Shown here piece after piece: positions 30,187 through 38,339 of a stretch of DNA of 39,635 nt (its first letter is position 1; every line of letters begins with the position of its first letter). The DNA comes from an uncultured Clostridia bacterium (GTDB taxonomy: Bacteria > Bacillota > Clostridia > UBA1381 > CAJOGA01). The notes under the pieces are model-generated. The model did no database searches. It was not told the origin of the DNA and saw only the letters and a list, made by a program, of their open reading frames with translations. Where the stretch lies: positions 1 to 39,635 of the forward strand of contig CAJOGA010000003.1 in the NCBI GenBank assembly GCA_905233855.1. Direction: 5' to 3'. Both the position numbers and the translations under genes were made by a program.

Positions 30187-30462
30187 CTATTCACTCTCCG
30201 CAAGTTTTTCCTCGTAACACCTTTGACATTCGTTATCGGCATCAAAACACATTTGTGCCAAATCAAGGTTGAGTTTACCCATTTCGCGGTATCCGCTTAT
30301 AAGAGCGTCGCGTAAACACTTTTTATTGTGCTTGTCGACATACTCTTTCATAACCTGCCTGATAAGCTCGCTGCGACTGGTTTTTTCAGAATCCGCAACG
30401 GCATCTATTTCATCAAGCAGAGACTCCGGAATGGTAATCAAAACTTTTTTGTACTGAGACAA
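30187..30462 (-). CDS. ndoAI: Antitoxin EndoAI, ribbon-helix-helix type
   Basis: The 91-residue protein has an N-terminal ribbon-helix-helix DNA-binding domain ([19 protein letters not shown] followed by [14 protein letters not shown]) and a C-terminal tail ([16 protein letters not shown]) that matches the toxin-binding part of Bacillus NdoAI. The start is TTG 30462; an in-frame stop lies just upstream, so no longer form is possible. The binding site is weak (GGGGG, 10 bp away). It has its own promoter and a leader of about 160 nt, and probably represses it together with the toxin. Confidence 0.9.
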   Translation of the reverse strand: MSQYKKVLITIPESLLDEIDAVADSEKTSRSELIRQVMKEYVDKHNKKCLRDALISGYREMGKLNLDLAQMCFDADNECQRCYEEKLAESE

Positions 30463-30629
30463 AGCAACCAGGCCCCCGTTTCATTGAATATATCAAATTA
30501 AAAAAGTCGGTATTGCCGTAAAGCTTTATCTAAGTGTACATAGACAGTGTATGCAGAAAATGCGGAAAATGTCATAAAATATCGTAAAATAAATCCGCAT
30601 TGCAAATGTTATATACCTTAGATGTGTTT

Positions 30630-30658
30630 ATTATATAACAATATCAGTTGTTAGTCAA
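30630..30658 (-). promoter_or_regulatory. Sigma-A promoter of ndoAI-ndoA
   Basis: On the minus strand TTGACT (complement of 30653-30658), 17 bp and TATAAT (complement of 30630-30635), right after the alr stop codon. The leader holds AATGCGGA paired with TCCGCATT (30594-30601 and 30559-30566) across a 27-nt loop. No strong terminator separates alr from this unit. Confidence 0.8.
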
Positions 30659-30680
30659 TAACACATACTGGTAACACGGG

Positions 30681-31850
30681 CTATACAATATAGTTGATAA
30701 CCCTTACGGCTTTACCGCCCGAAAGATATATTCTGGGTATACGTTTGCCAATAAAACAAACAACCTCATAATTGATGGTGTTCAGCCATTCGGCAAGGCT
30801 GTCTGCCGTTACTTTATCGCAACCAAAAACCTTGACTTGGTCGCCCTCGTTTATATTATTGACATTTGTTACATCAATCATACATTGGTCCATACATATT
30901 TTTCCCACTACATTAACAATCTCTTCACCGACACACATTTTTGCCTTGCCGGTCAGATTACGGCTATATCCGTCGGCGTAGCCTATCGGTACTGTGGCGA
31001 TTTTGGCATCTGCGTTTGTTTTGTATATACCGCCATAGCTTATCGGAGTGCCTTTAGGTATCGTTTGCACACGTGTTATTTTTGCTTTCAGCTCCATTGC
31101 GGGCTTTAAATCTATCGCTGATTTCAAGGCGTCTTCAGGGTAAAGACCGTATAATATGATACCCGGACGCACCATATCCAGATGCATATGCGGATATTTT
31201 ATCAAGCCTGCACTGTTGCAAATGTGTTTGTGCTGTATGTGCAAGCCGTTTTGTTCGAGTGCGTTGCAAAGAGAGGTGAAACGGGAAAATTGAAGCTCGG
31301 TATATTCGCTGTCGGGCTCGTCGGCTTTGGAAAAATGAGAAAAAATACCGTTTATTTCAAGATTAGGCAGTTTGGAAATATCCAGTATTTCTTTAATCAC
31401 GTTATCATGCTCCTTGCCGTGATATAAATAACCGATACGCGACATACCTGTGTCTATTTTGATATGTATTTTAACGTCCTTGTCTTTTTTGACGGCAATA
31501 TCCGAAAGTAATTTTGCAAATTTATAGTTAAAAACAGTCGGCATAACGTCAAAATCCACAATATCTTCGGCATGATCGTAAGACGTTGTGCCAAGTATTA
31601 AGATAGGCACTTCAATGCCACGGCTGCGTAACTGTTTTGCTTCGTCTATAACGGCAACAGCAAGCATGTCGGCATGGTTATCTATCAGTGTTTTGGCAAC
31701 CTGCAAAAAGCCGTGTCCGTAAGCGTCGGCCTTAACGACAGCCATAATTTTGGAATTTGAAGAAACGGCTTTTCGTATTTGCTGCATATTGTGAGCAATG
31801 GCGTCTAAATTAATTTCCGCCCATGCTCTGTGCATAAGTTCTTCGTACAT
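30681..31850 (-). CDS. alr: Alanine racemase
   Basis: The 389-residue PLP enzyme makes D-alanine for peptidoglycan. The PLP lysine is Lys40 in VVKADAYGHG; the second catalytic residue is the Tyr in ISYGGIY near 275, followed by IGYADGYSR. Substrate-binding segments such as CMDQCMIDV are present. ATG 31850 or the internal ATG at residue 6 (MHRAWAEINLDAI) could be the start; neither has a close ribosome binding site. The nearest AAGGA (31882-31886) is separated from ATG 31850 by a hairpin. It follows nnr by 43 bp. Confidence 0.95.
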   Translation of the reverse strand: MYEELMHRAWAEINLDAIAHNMQQIRKAVSSNSKIMAVVKADAYGHGFLQVAKTLIDNHADMLAVAVIDEAKQLRSRGIEVPILILGTTSYDHAEDIVDFDVMPTVFNYKFAKLLSDIAVKKDKDVKIHIKIDTGMSRIGYLYHGKEHDNVIKEILDISKLPNLEINGIFSHFSKADEPDSEYTELQFSRFTSLCNALEQNGLHIQHKHICNSAGLIKYPHMHLDMVRPGIILYGLYPEDALKSAIDLKPAMELKAKITRVQTIPKGTPISYGGIYKTNADAKIATVPIGYADGYSRNLTGKAKMCVGEEIVNVVGKICMDQCMIDVTNVNNINEGDQVKVFGCDKVTADSLAEWLNTINYEVVCFIGKRIPRIYLSGGKAVRVINYIV

Positions 31851-31860
31851 AACATTTAAT

Positions 31861-31879
31861 AAACGTATAAAATACGTTT
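31861..31879 (-). other. Hairpin between the alr ribosome binding site and start codon
   Basis: AAACGTAT (31861-31868) pairs with ATACGTTT (31872-31879) around AAA. It stands between AAGGA (complement of 31882-31886) and ATG 31850. If it forms, the effective spacing drops from about 31 to about 12 nt. Confidence 0.55.
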
Positions 31880-31893
31880 GTTCCTTTCATTAT

Positions 31894-33435
31894 TTATTTT
31901 TCACATTGCACTATTGCTTTGTGTATATTATCTGTAATATCGCCGGGCGTCATAGAATATTCGCCAAAGGCGTCTTTTGCAATATCGCCGGCAAGTGCGT
32001 GAAGATAAACGGCATTAACCGCCGCCTGTTCGGCACTGTTGCATTGAGGTAAAAATGCCGCAAGCATACCGGCAAGAACATCTCCGCTGCCGCCTGTAGC
32101 CATTCCGGGATTGCCGATAGTGTTTATATGACAAATTCCTTCGGGAGTTGCAATAACACTGTGGCGGCCTTTTAATATCACATACACGCCGTGTTGCATT
32201 GCAAAGTTTCTTGCGGTATTTATTCTGTCTTCCTCAACCTGTTTTACGCTTATATTGCATAAACGTGCCATTTCCATGGAATGAGGCGTTAAAATGATGT
32301 TGCAGTTTTTATTATTTAAAACAGACAAATCTTTGCTTAATGCGTTTAATCCGTCTGCATCAATTATCAGATGCTTTTTGGACTTTGATATAACGGAAGC
32401 CAGCAAATCCTTTATATCCGGAGCGTTTGACAATCCGGGGCCAAACAACACGCAGTCAAATTTCGGAATCAATAATTCAAGCTTTTCTTTTGCCGCTATT
32501 GACAATTTTCCGCCGGCGTCGGGGAGGGGAACGGTCATGACTTCGGTAAGCTTTTCCTCTAAAATAGGATTTAAGCTCTCGGCAACCGCCAATGTTATAA
32601 GTCCTGCACCGGATTTTAAACACGCCGTAGACGCCAACGTTGCCGCACCTGTCATACCGATAGAACCGGCAACTATCAGAACCTTGCCGTAATGAGATTT
32701 GTTTGTGTTTTGTCTTCGTTTGTTTATTGATATGTCCGACGCTTCTATAACATCGGCAGTAATATCGGACGAGTCCAATATGCTTTTTGGTATGCTTATA
32801 TCGGCAACGGTAATTTTGCCTGCACAGTCCGCACCCGGGAAAGCCAACAGCCCGTGTTTATATGCAGCGAATGTAACTGTTTCGTCTGCATTTACGCCGC
32901 ATGCGTGTATGCTGCCGTCATCGGCATCAACACCGCTTGGAATGTCAACCGACAAAACGTATCTGGCAAATGAGTTTATATGCTCGATCAATTCGTAAGC
33001 TATTCCTTCAATGTCGCGGTTTACACCGGTGCCGTACAATGCGTCGATAACAACGTCCGACATTGTGATGTGATGCTTTGCCAAAGAAAATTGCGAAGAG
33101 TCGGTTAAATCAAACGTTTTAATATTAAGATTTTTTACTATATCGAAATTTATTTTTGCGTTGACCGAAAAATCAGCATTAGCGTCAGGAACAATAACCG
33201 TAACATTGCAGCCTTTGTTATATAAAAGCCTTGCTATAGCAAAGCCGTCGCCGCCGTTATTGCCGCATCCGCAGCAAACCGCGACCTTAAGATTTTCAAG
33301 TGCGAATTTATTTTCAATATTTTTAACGCAGGCCATTGCGGCGTTTTCCATAAGAATTACAGACGGTATTCCGTAAACGTCCGACGCTGTTCTGTCTGTC
33401 TGTTGCATTTGCCTTGCATAAACAACTTTTTTCAT
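31894..33435 (-). CDS. nnr: Bifunctional NAD(P)H-hydrate repair enzyme (epimerase/dehydratase)
   Basis: The 513-residue fusion repairs damaged NAD(P)H. The N-terminal YjeF_N domain (1 to about 215) epimerises R- and S-hydrates and shows MENAAMA, GCGNNGGDGF and DALYGTGVNR. The C-terminal ADP-dependent dehydratase domain (about 225-505) shows KSHYGKVLIVAGS, FGPGLSNAP, IDADGLNAL, LTPHSMEMARL and GGSGDVLAGM. GGAAGG precedes ATG 33435. It lies between acpS and alr, a usual Firmicute order. Confidence 0.95.
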   Translation of the reverse strand: MKKVVYARQMQQTDRTASDVYGIPSVILMENAAMACVKNIENKFALENLKVAVCCGCGNNGGDGFAIARLLYNKGCNVTVIVPDANADFSVNAKINFDIVKNLNIKTFDLTDSSQFSLAKHHITMSDVVIDALYGTGVNRDIEGIAYELIEHINSFARYVLSVDIPSGVDADDGSIHACGVNADETVTFAAYKHGLLAFPGADCAGKITVADISIPKSILDSSDITADVIEASDISINKRRQNTNKSHYGKVLIVAGSIGMTGAATLASTACLKSGAGLITLAVAESLNPILEEKLTEVMTVPLPDAGGKLSIAAKEKLELLIPKFDCVLFGPGLSNAPDIKDLLASVISKSKKHLIIDADGLNALSKDLSVLNNKNCNIILTPHSMEMARLCNISVKQVEEDRINTARNFAMQHGVYVILKGRHSVIATPEGICHINTIGNPGMATGGSGDVLAGMLAAFLPQCNSAEQAAVNAVYLHALAGDIAKDAFGEYSMTPGDITDNIHKAIVQCEK

Positions 33436-33458
33436 TATAACCTTCCTTTCGGCAAAGT

Positions 33459-33830
33459 TTATTGTTTTTCCAGAATAACTTGAGCGACAGCATAGTGTTC
33501 ACAGTGTGAGAGCGACACAAATATATTGCTTACGCCGATATCTGCCAAAATCTTTGCAACACGCTCGGACACTGTTATATACGGCTTGCCCAAATCATCA
33601 CGCAGAACGGAAATGTCGCACAGATTAAAGCCTCGCACGCCTGTTCCCAACGCTTTTGCAAAGGCTTCTTTTGCACAAAAGTTTGCACTGACCGTTTGAA
33701 CGTTGTTGTTTTTGAGCTTGAATAATACAAGCTCGTCTTCCGAAAAACAACGCGATAAAAATCCGCTTTTTTGCATGGCATGTGCAATACGTTCTGTTTC
33801 CGTAATATCAACGCCTGTTCCTATTATCAT
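33459..33830 (-). CDS. acpS: Holo-[acyl-carrier-protein] synthase AcpS
   Basis: The 123-residue enzyme transfers phosphopantetheine from CoA to the acyl carrier protein. IGTGVDITETERI (metal-binding Asp8) and FCAKEAFAKALGTGVRG (with the catalytic Glu/Lys) are diagnostic, and SLSHCEHYAVAQVI closes the fold. GAGG lies 8 bp before ATG 33830. It is in an operon with nnr and alr. Confidence 0.95.
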   Translation of the reverse strand: MIIGTGVDITETERIAHAMQKSGFLSRCFSEDELVLFKLKNNNVQTVSANFCAKEAFAKALGTGVRGFNLCDISVLRDDLGKPYITVSERVAKILADIGVSNIFVSLSHCEHYAVAQVILEKQ

Positions 33831-33848
33831 ACTGAAAACCTCAATATC

Positions 33849-34352
33849 CTAATCTGAAATTACCTTGTCGGGGTTATGATGCTTGATAGCCTCAAGTACG
33901 CTGTCGTTTGGCGAGAATATCAAACATGTTTTAATGCCGTTGTCATCAAATACGGCAAAATACCTTTTTGCATCTTTGTCGGATGACAAAGCATTAACTG
34001 TTTTTAAGCCTGCTGCGTTGTGAAACAACGGACTTTGCACGTCAGCACAAACGGTAAATGTCTTAACGTCAACACTAAGCATGTGTTTACGGCTTCTTTT
34101 TGCACGGATTATGTCAATATCCAGCTCGGAGTTGGTCATTATATATTCATATTCGGCAACCGTATTTGTTATTATATACCACGCACCGTACCATATACCT
34201 ATTACCATAAACACCCATATTCCAATGAATAATCCGCCTAAAAGATATGCAAAAAAGCTTAGAACAAGAGCGGCAATAACTGTTGCCGTAACAATAAGAT
34301 TATCTTTAACGGTTCTTTTTGCTTTAACGATTTGTTCGCAAAACGCGTCCAT
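33849..34352 (-). CDS. Two-helix membrane protein, DUF6106-like
   Basis: The 167-residue protein begins MDAFCEQIVKAKRTVKDN, then has two adjacent membrane helices (about 18-60), EYEYIMTNSELDIDII and a soluble C-terminal region ending in IFSPNDSVLEAI. This pattern matches, as I recall, the clostridial family DUF6106; no function is known. It is the first gene of the acpS-nnr-alr transcript, 18 bp before acpS. The ribosome binding site is poor (GGAC), so the start ATG 34352 is likely but not certain. Confidence 0.75.
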   Translation of the reverse strand: MDAFCEQIVKAKRTVKDNLIVTATVIAALVLSFFAYLLGGLFIGIWVFMVIGIWYGAWYIITNTVAEYEYIMTNSELDIDIIRAKRSRKHMLSVDVKTFTVCADVQSPLFHNAAGLKTVNALSSDKDAKRYFAVFDDNGIKTCLIFSPNDSVLEAIKHHNPDKVISD

Positions 34353-34385
34353 GCAGAATCAGTCCAATCATAATTTTTTTATAAC

Positions 34386-34414
34386 ATTTTATCATAAAAA
34401 TTCATCAAATACAA
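34386..34414 (-). promoter_or_regulatory. Promoter of the DUF6106-acpS-nnr-alr unit
   Basis: On the minus strand TTGTAT (complement of 34409-34414), 17 bp and TAAAAT (complement of 34386-34391), giving a leader of about 30 nt. Match is moderate. Confidence 0.55.
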
Positions 34415-34467
34415 CAGCCAATATGGATATTATTCATTATTAAATTTGAATTATTTTAAAAAACTCC

Positions 34468-34496
34468 TTGCATTTTCGGGCGATTAAGAATATCAT
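34468..34496 (+). promoter_or_regulatory. Promoter of the RpiR-to-ispH unit
   Basis: TTGCAT (34468-34473), 17 bp and TATCAT (34491-34496), about 35 bp before the regulator start. It is divergent from the preceding promoter, with about 50 bp between the -35 boxes. Confidence 0.55.
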
Positions 34497-34530
34497 ATAT
34501 GTTGGTAATTTTTTAAGCAAAGGTGTGCGT

Positions 34531-35415
34531 GTGAAAATGAGCGATGTTCTTACTCTTATAGAATCAAAAATGAATGGCATGAGCAAAAGGCAAAAATCCA
34601 TTGCCAAATATATTCTTGGCAACTACGATAAAGCATCGTTTATGACTGCTGCAAAGCTAAGCAAGGAAACAGGTGTGAGCGAATCCACAGTTGTGCGTTT
34701 TGCCGCGGAGCTCGGATTTGACGGCTATCAAAAGCTTCAGCGTGCATTAAAAGAAGTAACACGTGCCAAATTGAACGCACTTCAGCGAATAGATATGGCG
34801 TCAGACAGGATAGACAGCAATAATATACTTGACACCGTGCTGCAGTTGGATATTGAGAAAATTCATTCAACAATGGAGGAGATAGATCCGGATCAATTTG
34901 AAAAAGCGGCAGACGCATTGGTTAAAGCAAGACGCATATATATATTGGGCCTTAGAAGCTCAGCCACACTCGCAAGATTTTTGTTTTTTTATATAAATCC
35001 TGTTTTTGATGATGTAAAGCTTATCAATGCATCCAGCGGAAGCGAAATGTTTGAGCAGATACTTAAAGTTAACGAGCAGGACGTTGTGTTTGGCATAAGC
35101 TTTCCAAGATACTCCACAAGAACCGTACAGGCTTTGGAATATGCAAAGTCCAAAGGTGCAACTGTTATAGGTCTTACCGATACGGGTGCATCGCCGATAA
35201 AAAAGGTTGCAGACTATTGTCTTACGGCATGCAGCGATATGGTTTCGTTTGTGGACACGCTTGTCGCACCGCTTAGTGTACTTAACGCGCTTTTGGTGTC
35301 GATAGGCATGAAAAAGAGAGACGACGTATATCGTTCTTACGGTCAGCTTGAAGAAATTTGGGATAAATACGGTGTGTATAACGTTAATGATTTAACCGAT
35401 GACAACAACGGATAG
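34531..35415 (+). CDS. MurR/RpiR-family transcriptional regulator
   Basis: The 294-residue protein has an N-terminal HTH_6 domain (about 1-75, with SKRQKSIAKYILGNYDKASFM split into helices and TGVSESTVVRFAAELGFDGY) and a C-terminal SIS domain (about 115-250, with IYILGLRSSATLARFL, and GISFPRYSTRTVQAL) that binds phosphosugars. GTG 34531 is preferred (AAAGG 7 bp upstream); ATG 34537 is 13 bp away. Members regulate amino-sugar or sugar catabolism. No sugar genes lie nearby; it heads a house-keeping cluster, so its targets are unknown. Confidence 0.9.
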   Translation: MKMSDVLTLIESKMNGMSKRQKSIAKYILGNYDKASFMTAAKLSKETGVSESTVVRFAAELGFDGYQKLQRALKEVTRAKLNALQRIDMASDRIDSNNILDTVLQLDIEKIHSTMEEIDPDQFEKAADALVKARRIYILGLRSSATLARFLFFYINPVFDDVKLINASSGSEMFEQILKVNEQDVVFGISFPRYSTRTVQALEYAKSKGATVIGLTDTGASPIKKVADYCLTACSDMVSFVDTLVAPLSVLNALLVSIGMKKRDDVYRSYGQLEEIWDKYGVYNVNDLTDDNNG

Positions 35416-35441
35416 GAAGATGAACATACATACTGAAGGGA

Positions 35442-36695
35442 ATGAATGAATTGCCTAATGAAAAAACGGTTGCCGTAATAGGTGCCGGAGCGGCGGGTTT
35501 AATGGCTTGCGGCACTCTTGCACAACGCGGATTCAATGTTAAACTGTTCGACAAAAACAATATGCCGGGCAGAAAATTGCGTATAACCGGCAAGGGCAGA
35601 TGCAATATAACAAACATTGCCGATATTGATGAATTTATAAACAACATCCCCGAAAACGCCAGATTTTTATACAGTGCATTTTCTGCATTTGACAATACAG
35701 ATATTATAAATCTTCTGAATAAAGAGGGACTGGAAACAAAAATCGAACGCGGAGGCAGAGTGTTTCCAAAGTCCGATAATGCAAAAGACGTTGTTGATGC
35801 ATTGTTTAAATTTGCAATGCGTGGCAATGTGAAATTCATAACTCACGCTGTTAAGGAAATAGTTGCACAGGACGGCTGCGTCAAAGGAATTAAACTGTCC
35901 GGCGGGACATTTGTGCCGGCGGATGCTGTAATAGTCGCAACCGGGGGAGTCAGTTATCCTTTAACCGGTTCGGACGGAGACGGATATAAATTTGCAAAAA
36001 AACTCGGTCATACAATAACGGATTTAACACCGGGACTTGTGCCTTTAACGGTAGAACAGGACTGGGTGTCTTCACTTATGGGTTTGTCGCTGAAAAATAT
36101 TGCAATAACGCTGTTTGACCAAAGCGGCAAAAAAGTGTACAACGATTTCGGCGAAATGATGTTTGCCCATTTCGGACTTACAGGGCCTGTCATACTTTCG
36201 GCAAGCATGCATATAAAATCGCCGGCGAACGGTTATTTTATTTGTGTGGATTTAAAGCCGGCATTAACTCAGCAAAAGCTTGAGAAACGTCTGCAGCGTG
36301 ATTTTGAGGAAAATATAAATAAAAAGGTTGCAAACGCACTTGACGGATTGTTGCCAAAAAAACTGATACCTGTAATTTTAAAGCTTTGGGGAACAGACGA
36401 AAACAAGCCCGTGCATCAGATAACAAAATCGGAACGTGCCAAGCTGGTTACACTTTTGAAAAATATAAGATTTGACATAAAAGATTTCCGACCGATAGAA
36501 GAAGCTATAATAACACGCGGCGGAATAAATACAAAAGAAATAAATCCGTCAACCATGGAATCAAAGCTGGTTAAGGGATTGTATTTTGCCGGGGAGGTTT
36601 TAAACGTGAGTGCATACACCGGCGGCTACAATTTGCAGATAGCCTTTTCAACAGGGCATTTGGCGGGTATGAGCGTTAAGGAGGGCGAGGACTGA
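35442..36695 (+). CDS. FAD-dependent oxidoreductase of the BaiN/HI0933 family
   Basis: The 417-residue flavoprotein has the dinucleotide motif AVIGAGAAGLMAC, followed by LFDKNNMPGRKLRITGKGRCNITN, which is characteristic of the HI0933/BaiN (RdsA) group. VATGGVSYP and a C-terminal GLYFAGEVLNVSAYTGGYNLQ complete the FAD site. Reported activities in the family include steroid dehydrogenation (BaiN) and reductase roles, but the true substrate is mostly unknown. ATG 35442 stands one base after GAAGGG; an in-frame TTG at 35451 has better spacing (10 bp) and may be the true start. Its place upstream of cmk is common in Clostridia. Confidence 0.88.
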   Translation: MNELPNEKTVAVIGAGAAGLMACGTLAQRGFNVKLFDKNNMPGRKLRITGKGRCNITNIADIDEFINNIPENARFLYSAFSAFDNTDIINLLNKEGLETKIERGGRVFPKSDNAKDVVDALFKFAMRGNVKFITHAVKEIVAQDGCVKGIKLSGGTFVPADAVIVATGGVSYPLTGSDGDGYKFAKKLGHTITDLTPGLVPLTVEQDWVSSLMGLSLKNIAITLFDQSGKKVYNDFGEMMFAHFGLTGPVILSASMHIKSPANGYFICVDLKPALTQQKLEKRLQRDFEENINKKVANALDGLLPKKLIPVILKLWGTDENKPVHQITKSERAKLVTLLKNIRFDIKDFRPIEEAIITRGGINTKEINPSTMESKLVKGLYFAGEVLNVSAYTGGYNLQIAFSTGHLAGMSVKEGED

Positions 36696-37057
36696 TGGCT
36701 GTCAGAGCGATACGTGGAGCAATATCTGTAGAGAGCAACACAAAAGAAAAAATATTTGAAGCGACAAACGAACTGCTTGCAGAAATGGTGAAAAGAAACG
36801 ATATAAACAGAGAAGACATGATAGCAATGTTCTTCACCATGACAAAAGACCTGAATGCATATTATCCTGCCGCTGCGGCAAGGGAAATAGGGTATACCGA
36901 CGTTCCGCTTGTGTGTTATGCCGAACTTGAGATAGAAAATTCTCTGCGGATGTGTTTGAGAATTATGATACAGGTAAACACCGAAAAGACAAACGCACAA
37001 ATTAAACATGTGTATTTGAAGGACGCAAAGGTTTTGCGTAAAGACTTGGCAGATTGA
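36695..37057 (+). CDS. aroH: Chorismate mutase, AroH type
   Basis: The 120-residue protein resembles the trimeric Bacillus AroH enzyme that converts chorismate to prephenate. VRAIRGAISVESNTKE carries the substrate-binding arginine, and VPLVCYAELEIENSL and LRIMIQVN contain the Cys/Glu and Arg active-site positions. ATG 36695 overlaps the preceding stop by one base (TGATG). cmk follows after 18 bp. Confidence 0.93.
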   Translation: MAVRAIRGAISVESNTKEKIFEATNELLAEMVKRNDINREDMIAMFFTMTKDLNAYYPAAAAREIGYTDVPLVCYAELEIENSLRMCLRIMIQVNTEKTNAQIKHVYLKDAKVLRKDLAD

Positions 37058-37075
37058 TTATTCGGAGGCGATAGT

Positions 37076-37747
37076 ATGAAATATATCAACATAGCGATTG
37101 ACGGGCCTGCCGGAGCAGGCAAAAGCTCAATTTCCAAAATAGTTTCAAAAAGACTCGGTTTTATTTATATCGACACCGGTGCGATGTACCGTTCTGTGGC
37201 ATTGTTTGCGATAGAAAACGGCATAGACATCAAAAACGAAACGCCGAAACTGATTTCTGTGCTGGACAGTATCAATATAGATATGAAGTATGAAAACGAC
37301 AAACAAATAATACTGTTAAACGGCAGAGACGTGTCGGACGACATACGCAAAGCAGAGGTAAGTATAGGTGCGTCCGATGTTGCGGTCATAAAGGAAGTAA
37401 GGCTCAAGCTCGTTGAACTTCAACGTAAGCTTGCAAGCAATAATAACGTCGTAATGGACGGACGCGATATAGGCACTTATGTGCTTCCGGATGCACAAAT
37501 AAAGATATATCTTACAGCAAGCGTTGAAGACAGAGCAAAACGCCGTTATGACGAAATGGTGCAAAAAGGCATGGAATGTGATATAGAGAAGGTAAAGCTT
37601 GATATAATGTATCGCGACAAAAACGATTCCGAACGCGAGTTTGCACCGCTTAGGAAGGCGGATGACGCAACGGTTATCGATACAAGCGGCAATGAATTTG
37701 AAGAGTCTGTCGAGCTTTTATATAATTTCATAAAAGAAAGGCTGTAG
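37076..37747 (+). CDS. cmk: Cytidylate kinase
   Basis: The 223-residue enzyme phosphorylates CMP and dCMP. The P-loop DGPAGAGKSS is at residues 8-17, YIDTGAMYRSVAL binds the nucleotide, MDGRDIGTYVLP is the NMP site and RRYDEM the lid. GGAGG lies before ATG 37076. It is part of the conserved cmk-plsC-ispH/rpsA cluster of Clostridia. Confidence 0.96.
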   Translation: MKYINIAIDGPAGAGKSSISKIVSKRLGFIYIDTGAMYRSVALFAIENGIDIKNETPKLISVLDSINIDMKYENDKQIILLNGRDVSDDIRKAEVSIGASDVAVIKEVRLKLVELQRKLASNNNVVMDGRDIGTYVLPDAQIKIYLTASVEDRAKRRYDEMVQKGMECDIEKVKLDIMYRDKNDSEREFAPLRKADDATVIDTSGNEFEESVELLYNFIKERL

Positions 37748-37750
37748 AGC

Positions 37751-38323
37751 ATGTTTTACAATGTTATTAAATGTATTGTCCGTTTTGTTTTTTTGTTCGT
37801 ATACAGATTTGAATATATAAACAGAGACAATCTTCCGAAGGACGGCGGCGTTATACTTGCTTGTAATCACACAAGCAATATGGACGTTTTGGCATTGGGG
37901 TTTGCGTCAAAGCGTCCGTTGAATTTTATGGCTAAAAACACGTTGTTTAACAACAAGCTTTTCGGATGGATAATATCACATCTGGGTGCGTTTCCGGTTG
38001 ACCGTGCAAGAGGAGATATGAAGGCCATAAAAACAGCTTTGGAAAGACTTCAACAAAAAAAGGTTTTGATTATTTTTCCCGAAGGCACAAGAGTGCGTAA
38101 CGGCAAACGCATAAAGGCAAAACAGGGTGTGGCGATGATTGCACTGCACGCAAAAGTGCCTGTTGTGCCGGTGAGAATAAAGGGCAATTATAAATTTATG
38201 AGCAAAGTATCGGTGGAGTTCGGCAAACCTATATACCTTGACGAATTGTGCGGCGAAAAGCCTGATACCGAAAAGCAAAAGGAATTGAGCGAATATATCA
38301 TGGATAAGGTATATGAAATGTAA
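37751..38323 (+). CDS. plsC: 1-acyl-sn-glycerol-3-phosphate acyltransferase
   Basis: The 190-residue membrane-associated enzyme makes phosphatidic acid. A hydrophobic N-terminus is followed by the catalytic HxxxxD motif (NHTSNMD), AFPVDRARGD, FPEGTRVRNG and VPVVPVRIKG, the four conserved acyltransferase blocks. It starts 3 bp after cmk and ends 16 bp before ispH. Confidence 0.94.
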   Translation: MFYNVIKCIVRFVFLFVYRFEYINRDNLPKDGGVILACNHTSNMDVLALGFASKRPLNFMAKNTLFNNKLFGWIISHLGAFPVDRARGDMKAIKTALERLQQKKVLIIFPEGTRVRNGKRIKAKQGVAMIALHAKVPVVPVRIKGNYKFMSKVSVEFGKPIYLDELCGEKPDTEKQKELSEYIMDKVYEM

Positions 38324-38339
38324 AGGGGTTTTCTAAAAC

